A stretch of 64,000 nucleotides of DNA from the NCBI GenBank assembly GCA_009760855.2, contig WPIO01000010.1, positions 2,892,001 to 2,956,000 of the forward strand, in the 5' to 3' direction. A model generated the notes under the pieces. That model searched no databases, was not told the origin of the DNA, and saw nothing but the letters and a program-made list of their open reading frames with translations. Of this stretch, positions 12,301 to 53,167 are shown one piece after another (positions within the stretch are counted from its first letter, which is position 1; every line of letters starts with the position of its first letter). The DNA is from Cristatella mucedo. Its lineage: Eukaryota; Bryozoa; Phylactolaemata; Cristatellidae. The translations under genes and the position numbers were made by a program.

Positions 12301-13924
12301 ACCTTCGGCTATTGGCGGGTTGGCCGCAGAGGTCGTTGCATTGCGAATACCTCTCGAATTCGGTCCCTAGCATCCCAGTGCCGACTTAGTTATAATAGAC
12401 AGGCCAAAGCGCCTCCGCCTCGCCCCTTCACCAGTGGCAGACCGGAGTGAGATTAGCCTCGCCCGTTTCCTTTTATGAATAGAGAGCTGGGCGCCGATTT
12501 TGTCATCGAACTCTGGCGGCCATCAGGCGAGCACGTCGGCTGTTGCTCACAGGCTCTGTTTGGCAGCTCTTCGGCACTGCTACCACGATGTGCACGCTTA
12601 AGGTAGTCGACGAGTCACTCGACGCCGCTCGATGTTCATCGCTATTCATACGACGAAGAGCAGCGCCGGCCGCCTCTCCGAGACAGCCTGGCAGCGTGCA
12701 TGCAAGTGAAGAGTTATTCAGCGTGCCAACGACAGTGCTCTCTCGACGTGCTGCCGAGCTAGAGAGAGAGGAGAAAGAGCATGGCGGTCTGACCCAAGAA
12801 TGGCCAATTCTTTGCACGAGGCTGCTGCTTTTGGTGACATCGCAACTCTTCGAGCTAGCTGCTGCCAACGAAAGGTGTCTACCGATTGTCCGAAGCGGTA
12901 CATTATTGCACGGCGTGCCCGTGGGATTGTACCATAAACACCGATAGATCTCTCAAGCACTAAGCGTTTAAAAAGGCACCGGCTGTTGGGCTGTCAAAGA
13001 TGGAAGTTCACCGAAGCATCCACGTGAGCACATTGTGGTCATCATTACTTGTCCAATAGCAGACCAGTGCTGACGCTGACGCCATGATGTCTTTCATTTG
13101 ATTGACTATCCAGTGGGGCTGAGTGGATCCTCGTCGCAACTGTCAGAGGCTTAAGCTTATAAGCTGAAAACTACCTTCCCCGTTTCTGCAATGTTTCTAG
13201 ACCCGGTGCCTGTCACCCGCTGGCCACCGTACTTAGCTGGCTCTTGGCGTGCACAGTTAACGTGCCGAGAATTTCCGTTGAACGCCCGTACACATACACA
13301 CCTGTACCTGGCTGCTGTAACCATCGAGTATCCCCAGGTTTTTGGGGATCTCTATACTTGCTGCCTTTGAAGCGAATTAAAGATGGCTGCAGTGGCACGT
13401 GGCACTCGTGCGCAGTGAATAGCGACAGCGCTATGTAACAGCAGCAGCACTATGCCCCAGCGGCTGCACCGTCGATTTCGTATCCAGCAAATGCTTGTTC
13501 TTACGAAGAGATTTCCGAGGCGGGCTCAATGCTTAACCTTTAACAATCTTTATGCAGTGATAATAGGCACGAATCCTCAGGAGAACTACTGGCACTAGTT
13601 CGCCAGTAAAGATAAACCAATAACAGTTGGCGGCTGGTTAGCTGAGACAGATATTGTATAGGCATTTCATATAGGCTTTACTATGCCCCGAAAGCACTGT
13701 CAATCCCTTGCGGTTAATTATGAACTTTGAGAGGCTCTAGAACTGGCGGAAACAGTGCCAACGATCTGAAGAATTGATGAAGGTAAACCTATGCAAAAAA
13801 CTCCCATCAACGCAGCACGAAGCTGACTTGGGCGACCGACTAATAGTCAAACAGAGACGGATGAGGAGCTTAATCGGATGCGAGGCGAATGCCCAAGCTC
13901 TGCAGTTGGTTTACTGTGTGAACT
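9331..13924. other. GC-rich, apparently unique region upstream of the ZIP exons
   Basis: The base composition shifts to GC- and CpG-rich, unlike the LINE-filled flanks. Frames overlap on both strands (for example 9532-9852 + and 12543-12947 +), but none has a recognisable domain. The region precedes the first recognised ZIP exon, so it may hold the promoter and 5' exon(s) of that gene. I could not identify a signal-peptide exon. Confidence 0.4.
10136..10280 (+). repeat. 29-bp minisatellite, five tandem copies
   Basis: The unit CGTGGCAGCTTCGCATGGTG plus CACTGCTGA repeats five times with one G/T variant (GGCAGCTT in units 1-2, GGCATCTT in units 3-5). Each junction makes TGACGTGGCA (10162, 10191, 10220, 10249). 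Confidence 0.95.
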
Positions 13925-14445
13925 TTACCTCTAAGTCGATGCACTGCTTGACTGGGAGCCAGTGCTGGTCGGCGAGAGGTGGTGTGATGTGGCAACTGCA
14001 CGCTCACGACAGACAAGCCTAGCTGCAGGGTTTTGCAACAACTGTAAGCGCCTGATTGCACAGGCCGGTAGACCAGCAAGCAGTGTGGAGACCGTGCCTT
14101 AAGTTTGTATGCTCCCAAAGCCTGGAACGCACTCCAGACTTGCGTCACGACATCCCCTGACTTAACCAGATTTGAAAAGAAACTAAAAGTGCATCCATTT
14201 ATCACAGCATTTAGTGGGTCCCTGTGATTCGTCCTTTACGTGCTTATGCGTGCTGACACCGTGAATGCTGCCACTATCCATATTTACATGCTGACCCTGT
14301 GCATGTCAGCCCTAATCATGTTATACTTTTCATCAGTGAACATGCTACCATTCGATCGTGCTTCCTCTTCAGGAAATTTAAAGCGCCTAGAAAGAGATTA
14401 AGCTCTCCGAGGGTGCTAGATCAAATTTATTGCTATAGTTACTAT
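13925..14445 (+). mobile_element. LINE-A with inverted 5' segment (twin-priming structure)
   Basis: Positions 13925-14084 are LINE-A read on the minus strand (RT C-terminal block). At 14085 the orientation flips, and the following LINE-A 3' segment (SYAPKAW-like block, 3' UTR, hairpin tail) is on the + strand to about 14445. Inversion of the 5' part with a normal 3' end is the signature of twin priming during target-primed reverse transcription. Confidence 0.8.
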
Positions 14446-14609
14446 CACGAACCAATTTAAGCAATCCCTAATCCATGCTTAAGCAGACTTGATTTTAGCA
14501 GTATCGGGATGAAACCGATGCTAACTCGCTGCTGGTCAATCTGATCTTCTGGGTGGATTGCGATTTCTATGCGCATGATTGCCAACGAAGGATTTGATAA
14601 ATTATACTC

Positions 14610-14699
<90 letters not shown>
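14610..14699 (+). repeat. (CA)n then (TA)n microsatellite
   Basis: About 26 CA units are followed by about 17 TA units, just 5' of ZIP exon 1 as numbered here. ORFs through it are artefacts. Confidence 0.98.
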
Positions 14700-14702
<3 letters not shown>

Positions 14703-14789
14703 GCGGCTCTGCTCGTTTCGGGAGAAGCTTGGGTGCAGAGCGACCAACCTGGAAGTGGTCAGGTCGTGCTTGCTTTCTGCTTCTTCCAG

Positions 14790-44736
<29,947 letters not shown>

Positions 44737-45192
44737 CAGCCGCTGGAGCGCCGACTCTGGCGCCGCAGCCGCTGCTGCGGCGGCGGGCCGTACCCCACTA
44801 TGCCGAGACCCGTTGGCTGGCTGCCGCCGACGCCGAAGGGCGGTTCATTGGACGACGAACGCGCGGCTCGAAGCAAGTTGCCACAGCGTGGACTCAATCT
44901 GTAAAAGAAAAACAACTTGTCCAGCTGTCGTCGTGAAGAGCGCGATCGCGCTCTGCTTACGGCGTTACGGCAGTAGAGTGAATTTTCCAAATACAGCCGA
45001 CCTTTTACCGTAGCAACAATAGAACGGCCGTTTGCGTCATCCGTGACTCGCTGCAGTTTTCCAGAATCCCAGCTCAGCTCAGCTCCTACTTGCATGATTC
45101 AGCTGAAGTTTTCTGACTTGTTGTGCATTGTGATTTTGAGTATTCCGTACAATATGTAGCTTAATATTCTCTTAGCGACAGCGACGCGATAG

Positions 45193-45892
45193 CACGCAGA
45201 ACGCCGAAGCTTAAGGACGTTTATTCACATTGGACCCCGCAGCGGGCCAGTACGCGACTACCCCCCCCCCCGCTCGGCGTCCTCTACCACGTAACTCCCG
45301 GACCTTTGGCGCCCGGTACTTATATACTGCTGCCATTAATCTCAACAGCCCATAAGCCAACGACAGTATCATAATCGCAAAATAGCTACATTCTCCCTTG
45401 ATCTCAAAACCAAACGGGGCAACGACAAACAGAACGTCACTACAGCGCAATAATCATACCTGCCGCCCTTTACTGCCTTCATCTATCGCGAGGTTAGGTA
45501 ACGGCCACTCAGAGGAGGCAAGTGAAATCTCGGCCTTTGATAACTTGTCAGCTATTTATGGCACGAGCTTTGCCGCGTCGCCGAGCCATATGCATCTCCG
45601 ATGCGGCACCAGTCTCTGCCACCGCACGGGGTTTCCAGGCGTTCGACCTAATGCCGGCTGCTGTCTCCTGGACTGCAACCAGCGTCGCCTCGAGCGCCGC
45701 CCGCGAGGCAGATACATCGAGCCTTGGCTCATGTATGGCTGCCTTTAGCTGCTCCGTCGGCCGCTCCTGCGCCATCGCCTTCGGTCGCTCGGCGTACACC
45801 TGTAGCGCCTCCTCGACTGACATCTCGCTCACGTCTTCTGCTGGCCTCTCGCGCGTCTCCGCCACAAGCAGTTCGGAAACAGAAGAGAACAC
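45193..45892 (-). mobile_element. Possible LTR-retrotransposon remnant (weak)
   Basis: On the minus strand a 114-codon Ala/Glu-rich frame (45892-45548) is followed by a block with a TATA-like GTATATAAG (near 45325) and, about 100 bp later, AATAAA (near 45224). This is the order expected in an LTR. I could not find paired LTRs, a target duplication or a gag/pol motif, so the call is weak. A host exon cluster on the minus strand is an alternative. Confidence 0.25.
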
Positions 45893-45953
45893 AATCTGCT
45901 AGCGTCTCGCCAGCCTCCTTCTGCCGACGCTAACGCTTCACTCTATGCCGCCG

Positions 45954-45979
45954 AGTAGTATGTAAATGAATGGAATGGA
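45954..45979. repeat. Left arm of 26-bp perfect inverted repeat
   Basis: AGTAGTATGTAAATGAATGG-AATGGA here is the exact reverse complement of 47583-47608. The pair encloses the LINE-A copy at 46115-47580, and the right arm lies at the viral boundary. Confidence 0.9.
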
Positions 45980-46114
45980 GCCTAGGGCTCATTCAAATGA
46001 CGTCATCAATTAAATAAACCGTACTCCGATCAACAATCTCGCTAACGCTCGATCGTTTCTCGTCGTCCGATGTATTTAATGGCTGCCGTCATTCTCAAGA
46101 GCCTATTCTTTTCT

Positions 46115-47580
46115 ATTAGAGCTAATCACTCCACAGAGTCAGCATTGCTTAGGGTATACAACGACCTACTTAGGAATGCAGACGTGGGTAGAGTGTCTCT
46201 GCTTGTTTTGCTCGATCTTTCGGCAGCTTTTGAGACAATCGATCACAAAGTTCTTCCAGAGCGCCTCTCATCTCGCCTGGGCATCACTGGCACTGCTCTG
46301 CAGTGGCTCAGGTCTTATCTCAGTGAGAGACTCCAGAGTATTGACGTAAATGGACAAAGATCATCTGAAGTACCTCTGAAATATGGAGTACCTCAGGGCT
46401 CAGTGCTAGGTCCGTTTCTTTTCACGGTTTATACTCTCCCTCTTGCTGATGTGATTGCCAAGCACAATCTAGGCTTTCACTTCTATGAGGATGACACTAA
46501 GTTGTACCTTTGCTTTGATCCATCCCAGCCGTCGAGCACCTCAAATTCTCTCAACTCACTTGCTGCATGCATTGATGACATCCGCACATGGATGGCAGCC
46601 AATTTTCTAAAACAAAACGACACTGAAACTAACTTACTAGTTATGGGCAAACCCAGTGGGATTCAAAAATTGGAAACGCTGACTCTCAAAATTGGCTCTG
46701 CCAGCATATTTCCAGTTGAATCAGCTCGAAATCTAGGTGTCATATTCCAAAGCGACCTCTCGTTAGACGACCATATCAGCTCCACAGTCAAATCTGCCTA
46801 TTTTCAGCTTCATAACATTGCTAAAATTTGGGCTTGTTTAGATAATGATACCACGTCTAAGTTGGTCCATGCATTCGTGACATCCCGTCTCGACTTCTGC
46901 AACTCACTGCTTACTGGCCTACCGGCATGTGCGATCAGGCGATTGCAGCTGGTGCAAAACTCTGCAGCTAGGCTTGTCTGTCGTGAGCGTCGCAGTTGCC
47001 ACATTACACCACTTCTCGCCGACCTGCACTGGCTCCCAGTCGAGCATAGGATTGACTTCAAGGTTTTGTCGCTCACTTTTAGGTCTCTTCATTCTATGGC
47101 TCCAGCCTATCTCTCAGATACACTCCCCCATCAGGCCAAGTATCGTACCACCCGCTTTTCGGAATCCAACAGTCTACAAATACCTCGTAGAAACCTTAAA
47201 TCCTTTGGAGACCGTGCATTTAGCTCGTATGCTCCCAAAGCCTGGAACTCTCTCCCGACCTGCGTCAGAACATCCCCTGACCTGACCACATTTAAAAGGA
47301 ACTTAAAACACACCTGTTTAGGACAGCATTTAGTGGGTCCCTGTGATTCGTCCTTGATGTGCTTATGCGTGCTGACACTGTGTATGCTGCAACTAACCAC
47401 ATTTGCATGCTGACCCTGTGCATGTCACCCCTAACCATATTATTCATTTTGTTTGTTTTTCAAGCATGATTTTACTTACCATTTAATTGCATTTAACTTT
47501 GTAGCAAATGTAAAGCGCCTAGAAAGAGATTAAGTTCTCTGAGGGCGCTTTATCAAGTGCATTATTATTATTATTATTAT
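46115..47580 (+). mobile_element. LINE-A copy, 5'-truncated, long open RT frame
   Basis: A single frame (46070-47413) is open from the RT start (NHSTESALLRVYNDLL) to the C-terminus (SYAPKAWNSLP), with PQGSVLGP. The catalytic box reads FHFYEDDTKLYL, so A is changed to E before DD. After the stop come the LINE-A 3' UTR, the hairpin AAAGCGCCTAGAAAGAGATT...GGGCGCTTTATC and (ATT)n. The copy is young (few changes) but truncated and without endonuclease. It ends at the viral boundary. Confidence 0.93.
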
Positions 47581-47582
47581 TA

Positions 47583-47608
47583 TCCATTCCATTCATTTAC
47601 ATACTACT
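47583..47608. repeat. Right arm of 26-bp perfect inverted repeat
   Basis: TCCATTCCATTCATTTACAT-ACTACT directly follows the (ATT)n tail of a LINE-A copy and precedes the first viral gene by about 80 bp. It may be part of a terminal repeat of the viral element, but the far end is outside the window. Confidence 0.85.
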
Positions 47609-47690
47609 TGGAGTTGTGTTAAGTTGATATGAATATATAAGGGTAAACAATATTTTAACATTTTAAACAATTTTTGTATTTCATATGGAA

Positions 47691-48017
47691 ATGAGCGATG
47701 AAAAATTTTGAACACAAACTGGAGAAAAATATAATGATTATATTAGAAGACTAAAAACAGCAGCAGCTAAAAAATATTGAGGATTAGAACCAAGACATCC
47801 AAAAACACAATGAGATATTGAAGAATTTATTTCTTATCTTAATGATTGTACTTATGATGTTACTTCTGTTTTTATTAATTACATGGATTCACCTTTTTAT
47901 GAAGGAATTTTTTTTATCCAGGATGGGTTTGAATGTAAACAAATAATTAATATAGGAAAATCATGTCAGATCTACGAACTAGGTTTGCTAATGACAAATA
48001 CAATCGAATACTTTTAG
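47691..48017 (+). pseudogene. Viral unknown protein 1, three in-frame TGA
   Basis: The first recognisable gene of the viral element. From ATG (47691; an in-frame ATG two codons earlier is possible) the frame runs about 108 codons to TAG. It is interrupted only by TGA at 47709, 47778 and 47811, each in a context suited to tryptophan (after EKF, KKY and KTQ). There are no other breaks. No domain is recognised. The end overlaps the start of the next gene (47963) in another frame. Confidence 0.55.
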
Positions 48018-48346
48018 ACAATGAACGAATTAGAAGTTGTTTAAATAAATTATACGTATTAGATGTTCTTTTCAATTTTTTAATATTTTATTAGCTCTTG
48101 CAGTTACTATAACTAGTACATATTTGATTTATCTGATATAGTTACTATTTTAGATGGAGCTGCAACTATGTTGCTTTCAATAGATAGTACACTATCACAA
48201 ATTGATAGAAGAAAAATATCTACACTTCAATCAAATATTAACTTTTTTCAAAGATTATTAATGATTTAGATGATGAAGAAATAGCTAAAGGATTCAATGA
48301 AATTTTTGTTGAGAAATTAGATAGTACAGACGGTTCTAAATCTTAA
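47963..48346 (+). pseudogene. Viral small membrane/coiled-coil protein, frameshifted
   Basis: Starts ATGTCAGATC after TATAGGAAAATC. It has a basic N-terminus (RTRFANDKYNRILLDNERIR), then a hydrophobic segment around 48065-48120 (NILLALAVTITSTYL, probably membrane), then a Ser/Asp-rich coiled part and an acidic end (DDEEIAKGFNEIFVEKL) to TAA. Three frameshifts lie near T-rich runs (about 48080, 48125, 48255). It overlaps the integrase 3' end by about 11 bases, convergent. Function unknown. Confidence 0.5.
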
Positions 48347-49209
48347 TCACTTGTAACTTCTCTCTAACAAAACTTCTTTTAACATCGTTTACAAAATAAC
48401 GAACGGGTTGTTCTTGTAATACAATTATTCGTTCAAAAGTATGCTTAGTTAAACTCCATATTGGATCTGTAGCTCTTCTTCTTTTTTCATCTTCTCCTTC
48501 ACCCGGTTCTAATAAATATCTAACAGTTGTCCCTAGTTCTAACAATAAATCTTTTTCTCCTACTTTTCTATGAAATTTTGGTTTCTGTGGTTTTACTATT
48601 TCTTTTTTTATTGCTTTAACAGGTTTTTTACCAGTTGCTTTTGTAATACTATTATTTAAATAATCAATAATCTTTGGTAAATTATAAATCCGCTCTTTGT
48701 TTCTAGTATAATCTCCTTTATTGATACTTTCTATTTATTTTTCATATTGCACAATAAATGCTCTCTCAGCTACTGTTCTATTCATTCTTTCAACTAACGC
48801 AACACTCTTTTTACTAGTACCTTCTATAATACATGTTTCATGTCTTCTCATTTCTTTAGCAAACTCTCCTTTAAGCTCTGATCCTGGATCTACTGTTATC
48901 TTCTTTGGCCATTCTAAAAGGCCTTTACTATAAATGTATATTACTGCTCGTGTTACTTCTTTAGAAGATTTTTTTAAGTGGTCTTGAATCTTTACATCTA
49001 CTAGCAAAATCAATAACACTCAAAGCATATTTATATCCAGAATCATTTGGCATGCATACAATGTCTGCTTGATGATTTTCATTAGGTTCAACAACATTAA
49101 AGAAACCTTGTGGAATAACCTAAGGTCTTGGTTTGAATACTTGACTTATATCTGATTTAGGGTTGAATTTACCGTCTGTTTTTCTTTTATTTAGAGTTAA
49201 AAACGACAT
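48336..49209 (-). pseudogene. Polinton-type rve integrase, broken
   Basis: DDE integrase that would insert the viral genome into the host chromosome. Frames on the minus strand give QADIVCMPNDSGYKYALSVI (first Asp), then VDPGSELKGEF (second Asp), then VERMNRTVAERAF (catalytic Glu), then a C-terminal beta-rich domain with VRYLLEPGEGEDEKRRRATD, a common integrase tail. Breaks: an in-frame TAG near 49118; a frameshift in an A7 run near 48975; a TAA near 48735. It starts at ATG 49209, right after CTCTATAGA. It ends with TAG at 48336. Retrovirus/Ty3 origin is less likely given the neighbours. Confidence 0.85.
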
Positions 49210-49249
49210 TCTATAGAGAATAAAATATTTTGTGATATATATTAAAATA

Positions 49250-51514
49250 CGTTTAGTGAAACTGAATAACTTGAATCAGGTCATCCTTATTGTAAACCTC
49301 CGAAAATAAAGAGACCAAAACAAGAATATGAAATTCGTTGTGATATCTGCGATCTAGATATGAAAGTAACTGAATTTGATTCTACCCTTTTACGTAATGA
49401 TTCAAGTATAATTTGTTCTTAGTGTAACATAAATTCTAATTCATTTAAACAGAGAGACCAACTAAATTATAATCATTAGTTAAGAAACACTTAAAAAAGG
49501 ATGTTGCTCTACTTCAGTGTCTACATTTAAGCAAGTCACTAGTGATCTAGTCCTGAAGTTCGTATCTCAATCAAAGAAAACAACAAGTCCTCTGGACAAT
49601 ATTTCCACTGTCCTGCTCCTACCTTGTATTGATCTGCTGCTGCCACGCATAGCTGCAATCATTAATATGTCGTTAGCCTCAGGTCATGTCCCAGCACCTT
49701 TCAAAAAAGCTGTAGTCAGGCCACTTCTCAAGAAAGCGCCACTAGACCAAAAGAACTTAAGCAACTACCTCCCAGTCTCCCTTCTACCATTTCTATCAAA
49801 GACACTGGAACGAGTCGTGGCGGACCAGCTGCTCTCATATATCAAAACCTCACGCCTTGCTAGTAAGTTCCAGTCTAGCTTTAGAGCCAGTCACTCCACA
49901 GAGTCAGCATTGCTTAGGGTGTACAATGACCTACTTAGGAAAGCAGACATGGGTAGAGTGTCTCTGCTTGTTTAGCTCAATCTTTCGGCAGCTTTTGATA
50001 CCATCGATCACAAAGTTCTTCTAGAGCGCCTCTCGTCTTGCCTGGGCATCACAGGCACTGCTCTGCAGTGGTTCAGGTCCTATCTCAGTGGGAGACTCCA
50101 GATTATTGACGTGAATGGACAAAGATCATCTGAAGTACGTCTGAAATATGGCGTACCTCAGGGCTCCGTGCTAGGTCCGGTTCTTTTCACGGTTTATACT
50201 CTCCCTCTTGCTGATGCGATTGCCAAGCACAATCTAGGCTTTCACTTCTATGAGGATGACACTAAGTTGTACCTTTGCTTTGATCCATCCCAGCCGTCGA
50301 GCACCTCAAATTCTCTCAACTCACTTTCTGAATGTATTGATGACATCCGCACATGGATGGCAGCCAATTTTCTAAAACTAAACGATGATAAAACTAACTT
50401 ACTAGTTATGGGCAAAGCCAGTGGAATTCAAAAATTGAAAACGCTGACGCTTAAAATTGGCTCTGCCAGCACATTTCCAGTTGAATCAGCTCGAAATCTA
50501 GGTGTCATATTCCAAAGCGACCTCTCGTTAGACGACCATATCAGCTCCACAGTCAAATCTGCCTATTTTCAGCTTCATAACATTGCTAAAAATCGGGCTT
50601 GTTTAAATAAGGATACCACGTCTAAGTTGGTCCATGCATTCGTGACATCCCGTCTCGACTTCTGCAACTCACTGCTTACTGGCCTACCGGCATGTGCGAT
50701 CAGGCGATTGCAGCTGGTGCAAAACTCTTCAGCTAGGCTTGTCTGTCGTGAGCGTCGCAGTTGCCACATTACACCACTTCTCGCCGACCTGCACTGTCTC
50801 CCAGTCAAGCATCGGATTGACTTCAAGGTTCTGTCGCTCACTTTTACGTCACTTAATTCTTTGGCTCCAGCCTATCTGTCAGATATACTACCCCATCAGG
50901 CCAAGCATCGTACCACCCGCTTTTTGGAATCCAACAGTCTACAAATACCTCGTACAAACCTTAAATCCTTTGGAGACCGTGCATTTAGTTCGTATGCTCC
51001 CAAAGCCTGGAACTCTCTCCCGACCTGCGTCAGAACATCCCCTGACCTGACCACATTTAAAAGGAACTTAAAACACACCTGTTTAGGACAGCATTTAGTG
51101 GGTCCCTGTGATTCGTCCTTGATGTGCTTATGCGTGCTGACACTGAGCATACTGCCACTAACCACATTTGCATGCTGACCCTGTGCATGTCACCCCTAAG
51201 AATGTTATTTATTCTGTTTGTTTATCAAGCATGATATTACTCACCATTCAATAGCATTTTTCTTTGCAGCAAATGTAAAGCGCCTTGAGAGAGATTGAGT
51301 TCTCTGAGGGCGCTTTATCAAGTGCATTAATAATATTATTATTACTTCATGTTTACATCATTGTTTAGACCGTGAAGCTATTAGTGTTATTTCAAAACTA
51401 TTCCCACTTTTCAAAGGTAAACGTAAGGCAACAAATTTAAAAGAGTTAGTAGTGTTAATAGTTCACTTATACTTCTCAGGAGGTTACATAACTAACCAAG
51501 AGGTTTACCTTTAA
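49250..51514 (+). pseudogene. Viral zinc-ribbon protein split by a LINE
   Basis: Coding pieces 49250-49514 and 51342-51514 flank a LINE-A insertion; the joint shows a TACTTCA duplication. The first piece has CDIC and, 28 residues later, C-S-[TAG]-C, which together make a CxxC...CxxC zinc ribbon with a stop codon inside the second knuckle. Further TAA/TAG codons and a frameshift in an A6 run occur before the LINE. The second piece is helical (LKELVVLIVHLYF) and could be a TFIIB-like fold, but this is a guess. No ATG is evident at the 5' end. It converges with the fibre gene. Confidence 0.5.
49515..51341 (+). mobile_element. LINE-A copy inserted in the viral zinc-ribbon gene
   Basis: Begins in the pre-RT block ([20 protein letters not shown]). 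The RT frame is broken once (TAG near 49972 in the LLVLLDLSAAF block), then open 50111-51178 through FHFYEDDTKLYL to the C-terminus. The 3' UTR, hairpin and AT tail end near 51340. It is flanked by TACTTCA on both sides (49508-49514 and about 51342-51348). It shares the unusual YEDD with the copy at 46115, so the two may be sister insertions. Confidence 0.93.
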
Positions 51515-52333
51515 ATTTCCAAGATTGTCAATGAAGTAATAATCAGTTGGTAATCTAGTAAAATAAGCATAATACTTTAAGTCAACAATTCCACTTGAAG
51601 TAGCTACAGCTCTTACATCCCCAGATACAATAGTAGTATCACTAATAGTTCTAAGAAATACGCAATTAGATGCTCACACAACCATAACATTTAAAATAAT
51701 TATAGGTGGAGATGTTTTATTTGTCCATTAATATGATGTTGATAGATTTATTATTGAATTAAATGCTTTACGATTCATTGATGTAGATATTACTTCTGTT
51801 CTTTTTTAACTGTTGTATCTACATAATTCTTTGTTGCAACATCACTAGGATTAACAGGATCAGCAACATTTTTTATTCAATTTCCCCCATATTTATGTTT
51901 GTAGTTGAAGGAAATGCGTTCAATAATACATCTCATTTCATTCTTCCATTGGTGATCCAATAATCATCATTTAAAACAACTGGATTTCCATTACCTGAAT
52001 TCCAATAAGTAGATGTTATAGGATAGCTATTCATGTTTAAATCTCCTGTCATTGCATCACCTGTTTTTTCAACATAATTATTTTTTGACTAACATGAACA
52101 CCACTAGTACTATTAAAACCAAGTCCAAGATTAGTAGTAGCTTTACCAGCAAGATTAAGTGATGCTCCTGAATTAACAACAAAGTTTGCATCTGCATACA
52201 ATTTTGTTACAGCATCGCCATCATTAATAGGATCTGATAAATTTACAATTCGGTTTCCGTTTGCATTGAGGTCTGATATTATAAAACTATTACCTTTTGA
52301 GACGTAATCACTTGAATTACATTTTTCGCTCAT
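51515..52333 (-). pseudogene. Viral fibre / attachment protein, broken
   Basis: Starts at ATG 52333 after a TATATAT motif. The N-terminal part carries the phage-fibre-like repeat NLSDPINDGDAVTKLYAD, and a second version, NVADPVNPSDVATKNYVD, occurs in the middle. In between is GDAMTGDLNMNSYPI, also typical of trimeric fibre shafts. Breaks: frameshifts in A runs near 52080, 51880 and 51815; TGA at 51933, 51877 and 51674, all in Trp-like contexts; TAA near 51730. The C-terminal part is probably the globular head. The product would form the vertex fibre for host attachment. It is non-functional as it stands under the standard code. Confidence 0.65.
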
Positions 52334-52449
52334 ATATATAATTGTTTATCAATACTTTACTTCTATCTTATACTTCTTTTACAACTGGAATAATTCTTGA
52401 AAATCTAAAAGATCTTCTATTACTTGTATTTCTGCTTTTTTATATAGTA

Positions 52450-53148
52450 TTTTATATCATAACCAAAACTCTTTTATCTGAGAAATGACCATAATCAGAA
52501 ATTATATCAAATTCGAAGTCAAAGTATTTCTCATCCTTAAGCAGAAACATAAATAGTGGTGTTCTAATTGGCATGTCAAAATCATAATTTGTAGGAACTC
52601 TAACAGTACCAGCCGCTATATAATCAAGAGGTTTTTTAAAACAATTTAACCCTTCAACAAAGATTTCAAATTCGCAAAAGAAGCATCTACTTAGTTTCAA
52701 TATATTTAATCCAAGCAAACACTGTGCTAAATACTGTTTTGGTATAAATCTTCAACAATACTTCTACTCCATAAATTTTTTATCTCAATCAATGTATCTT
52801 TATCTATAATTCCATCGATAAAATATCTATATACTCCATCAGAAGTAAAGCAATCATTTGCGTTTTCAATCTTTCTATCAAGTGTAATTTCTAGAAATTT
52901 ACTTGCGATATTTTCAAACACCTTACCAAATAGCATTTGCGGAAATCTCACAGAAGAGTTATTAGCAATATATTTTTTTAGTTTTCTATTTGCAATTAAT
53001 TCTATATCACAATCTATTTGTGCTCCAAAAACCAGATCATTACCTAGAAAAGAATAAACCTCGGATCCACCGATATTTAATGTCATAGCTCTTCTCCACT
53101 CATCTGAACCTTAAATAAAATTTGTTTTTTTGCATTATATTTAGACAT
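52450..53148 (-). pseudogene. YqaJ-like PD-(D/E)XK nuclease, viral, broken
   Basis: Starts at ATG 53148 (MSKYNAKKQILF). A TGA at 53083 (after GEEL) is followed by IGGSEVYSFLG, the 'GSx.xxLG' start of YqaJ-type nucleases. Then come FGKVFENIA (first Glu) and DGIIDKDTLIEIKN, the D-x(n)-ExK active site, and a QYLAQ-type helix after a frameshift near 52735. The C-terminal part reads to TAA at about 52450. Known relatives are recombination exonucleases used in DNA replication or repair. The assignment rests on these motifs only. Confidence 0.65.
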
Positions 53149-53167
53149 TATAATTTTATTAAAAATC

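Noticed and set aside
12503-12947. Overlapping 120-134 codon ORFs on both strands near 12.5-12.9 kb as a ZIP 5' exon or a separate gene
   Set aside because: No signal peptide, conserved cysteine pattern or phase-compatible donor could be found.
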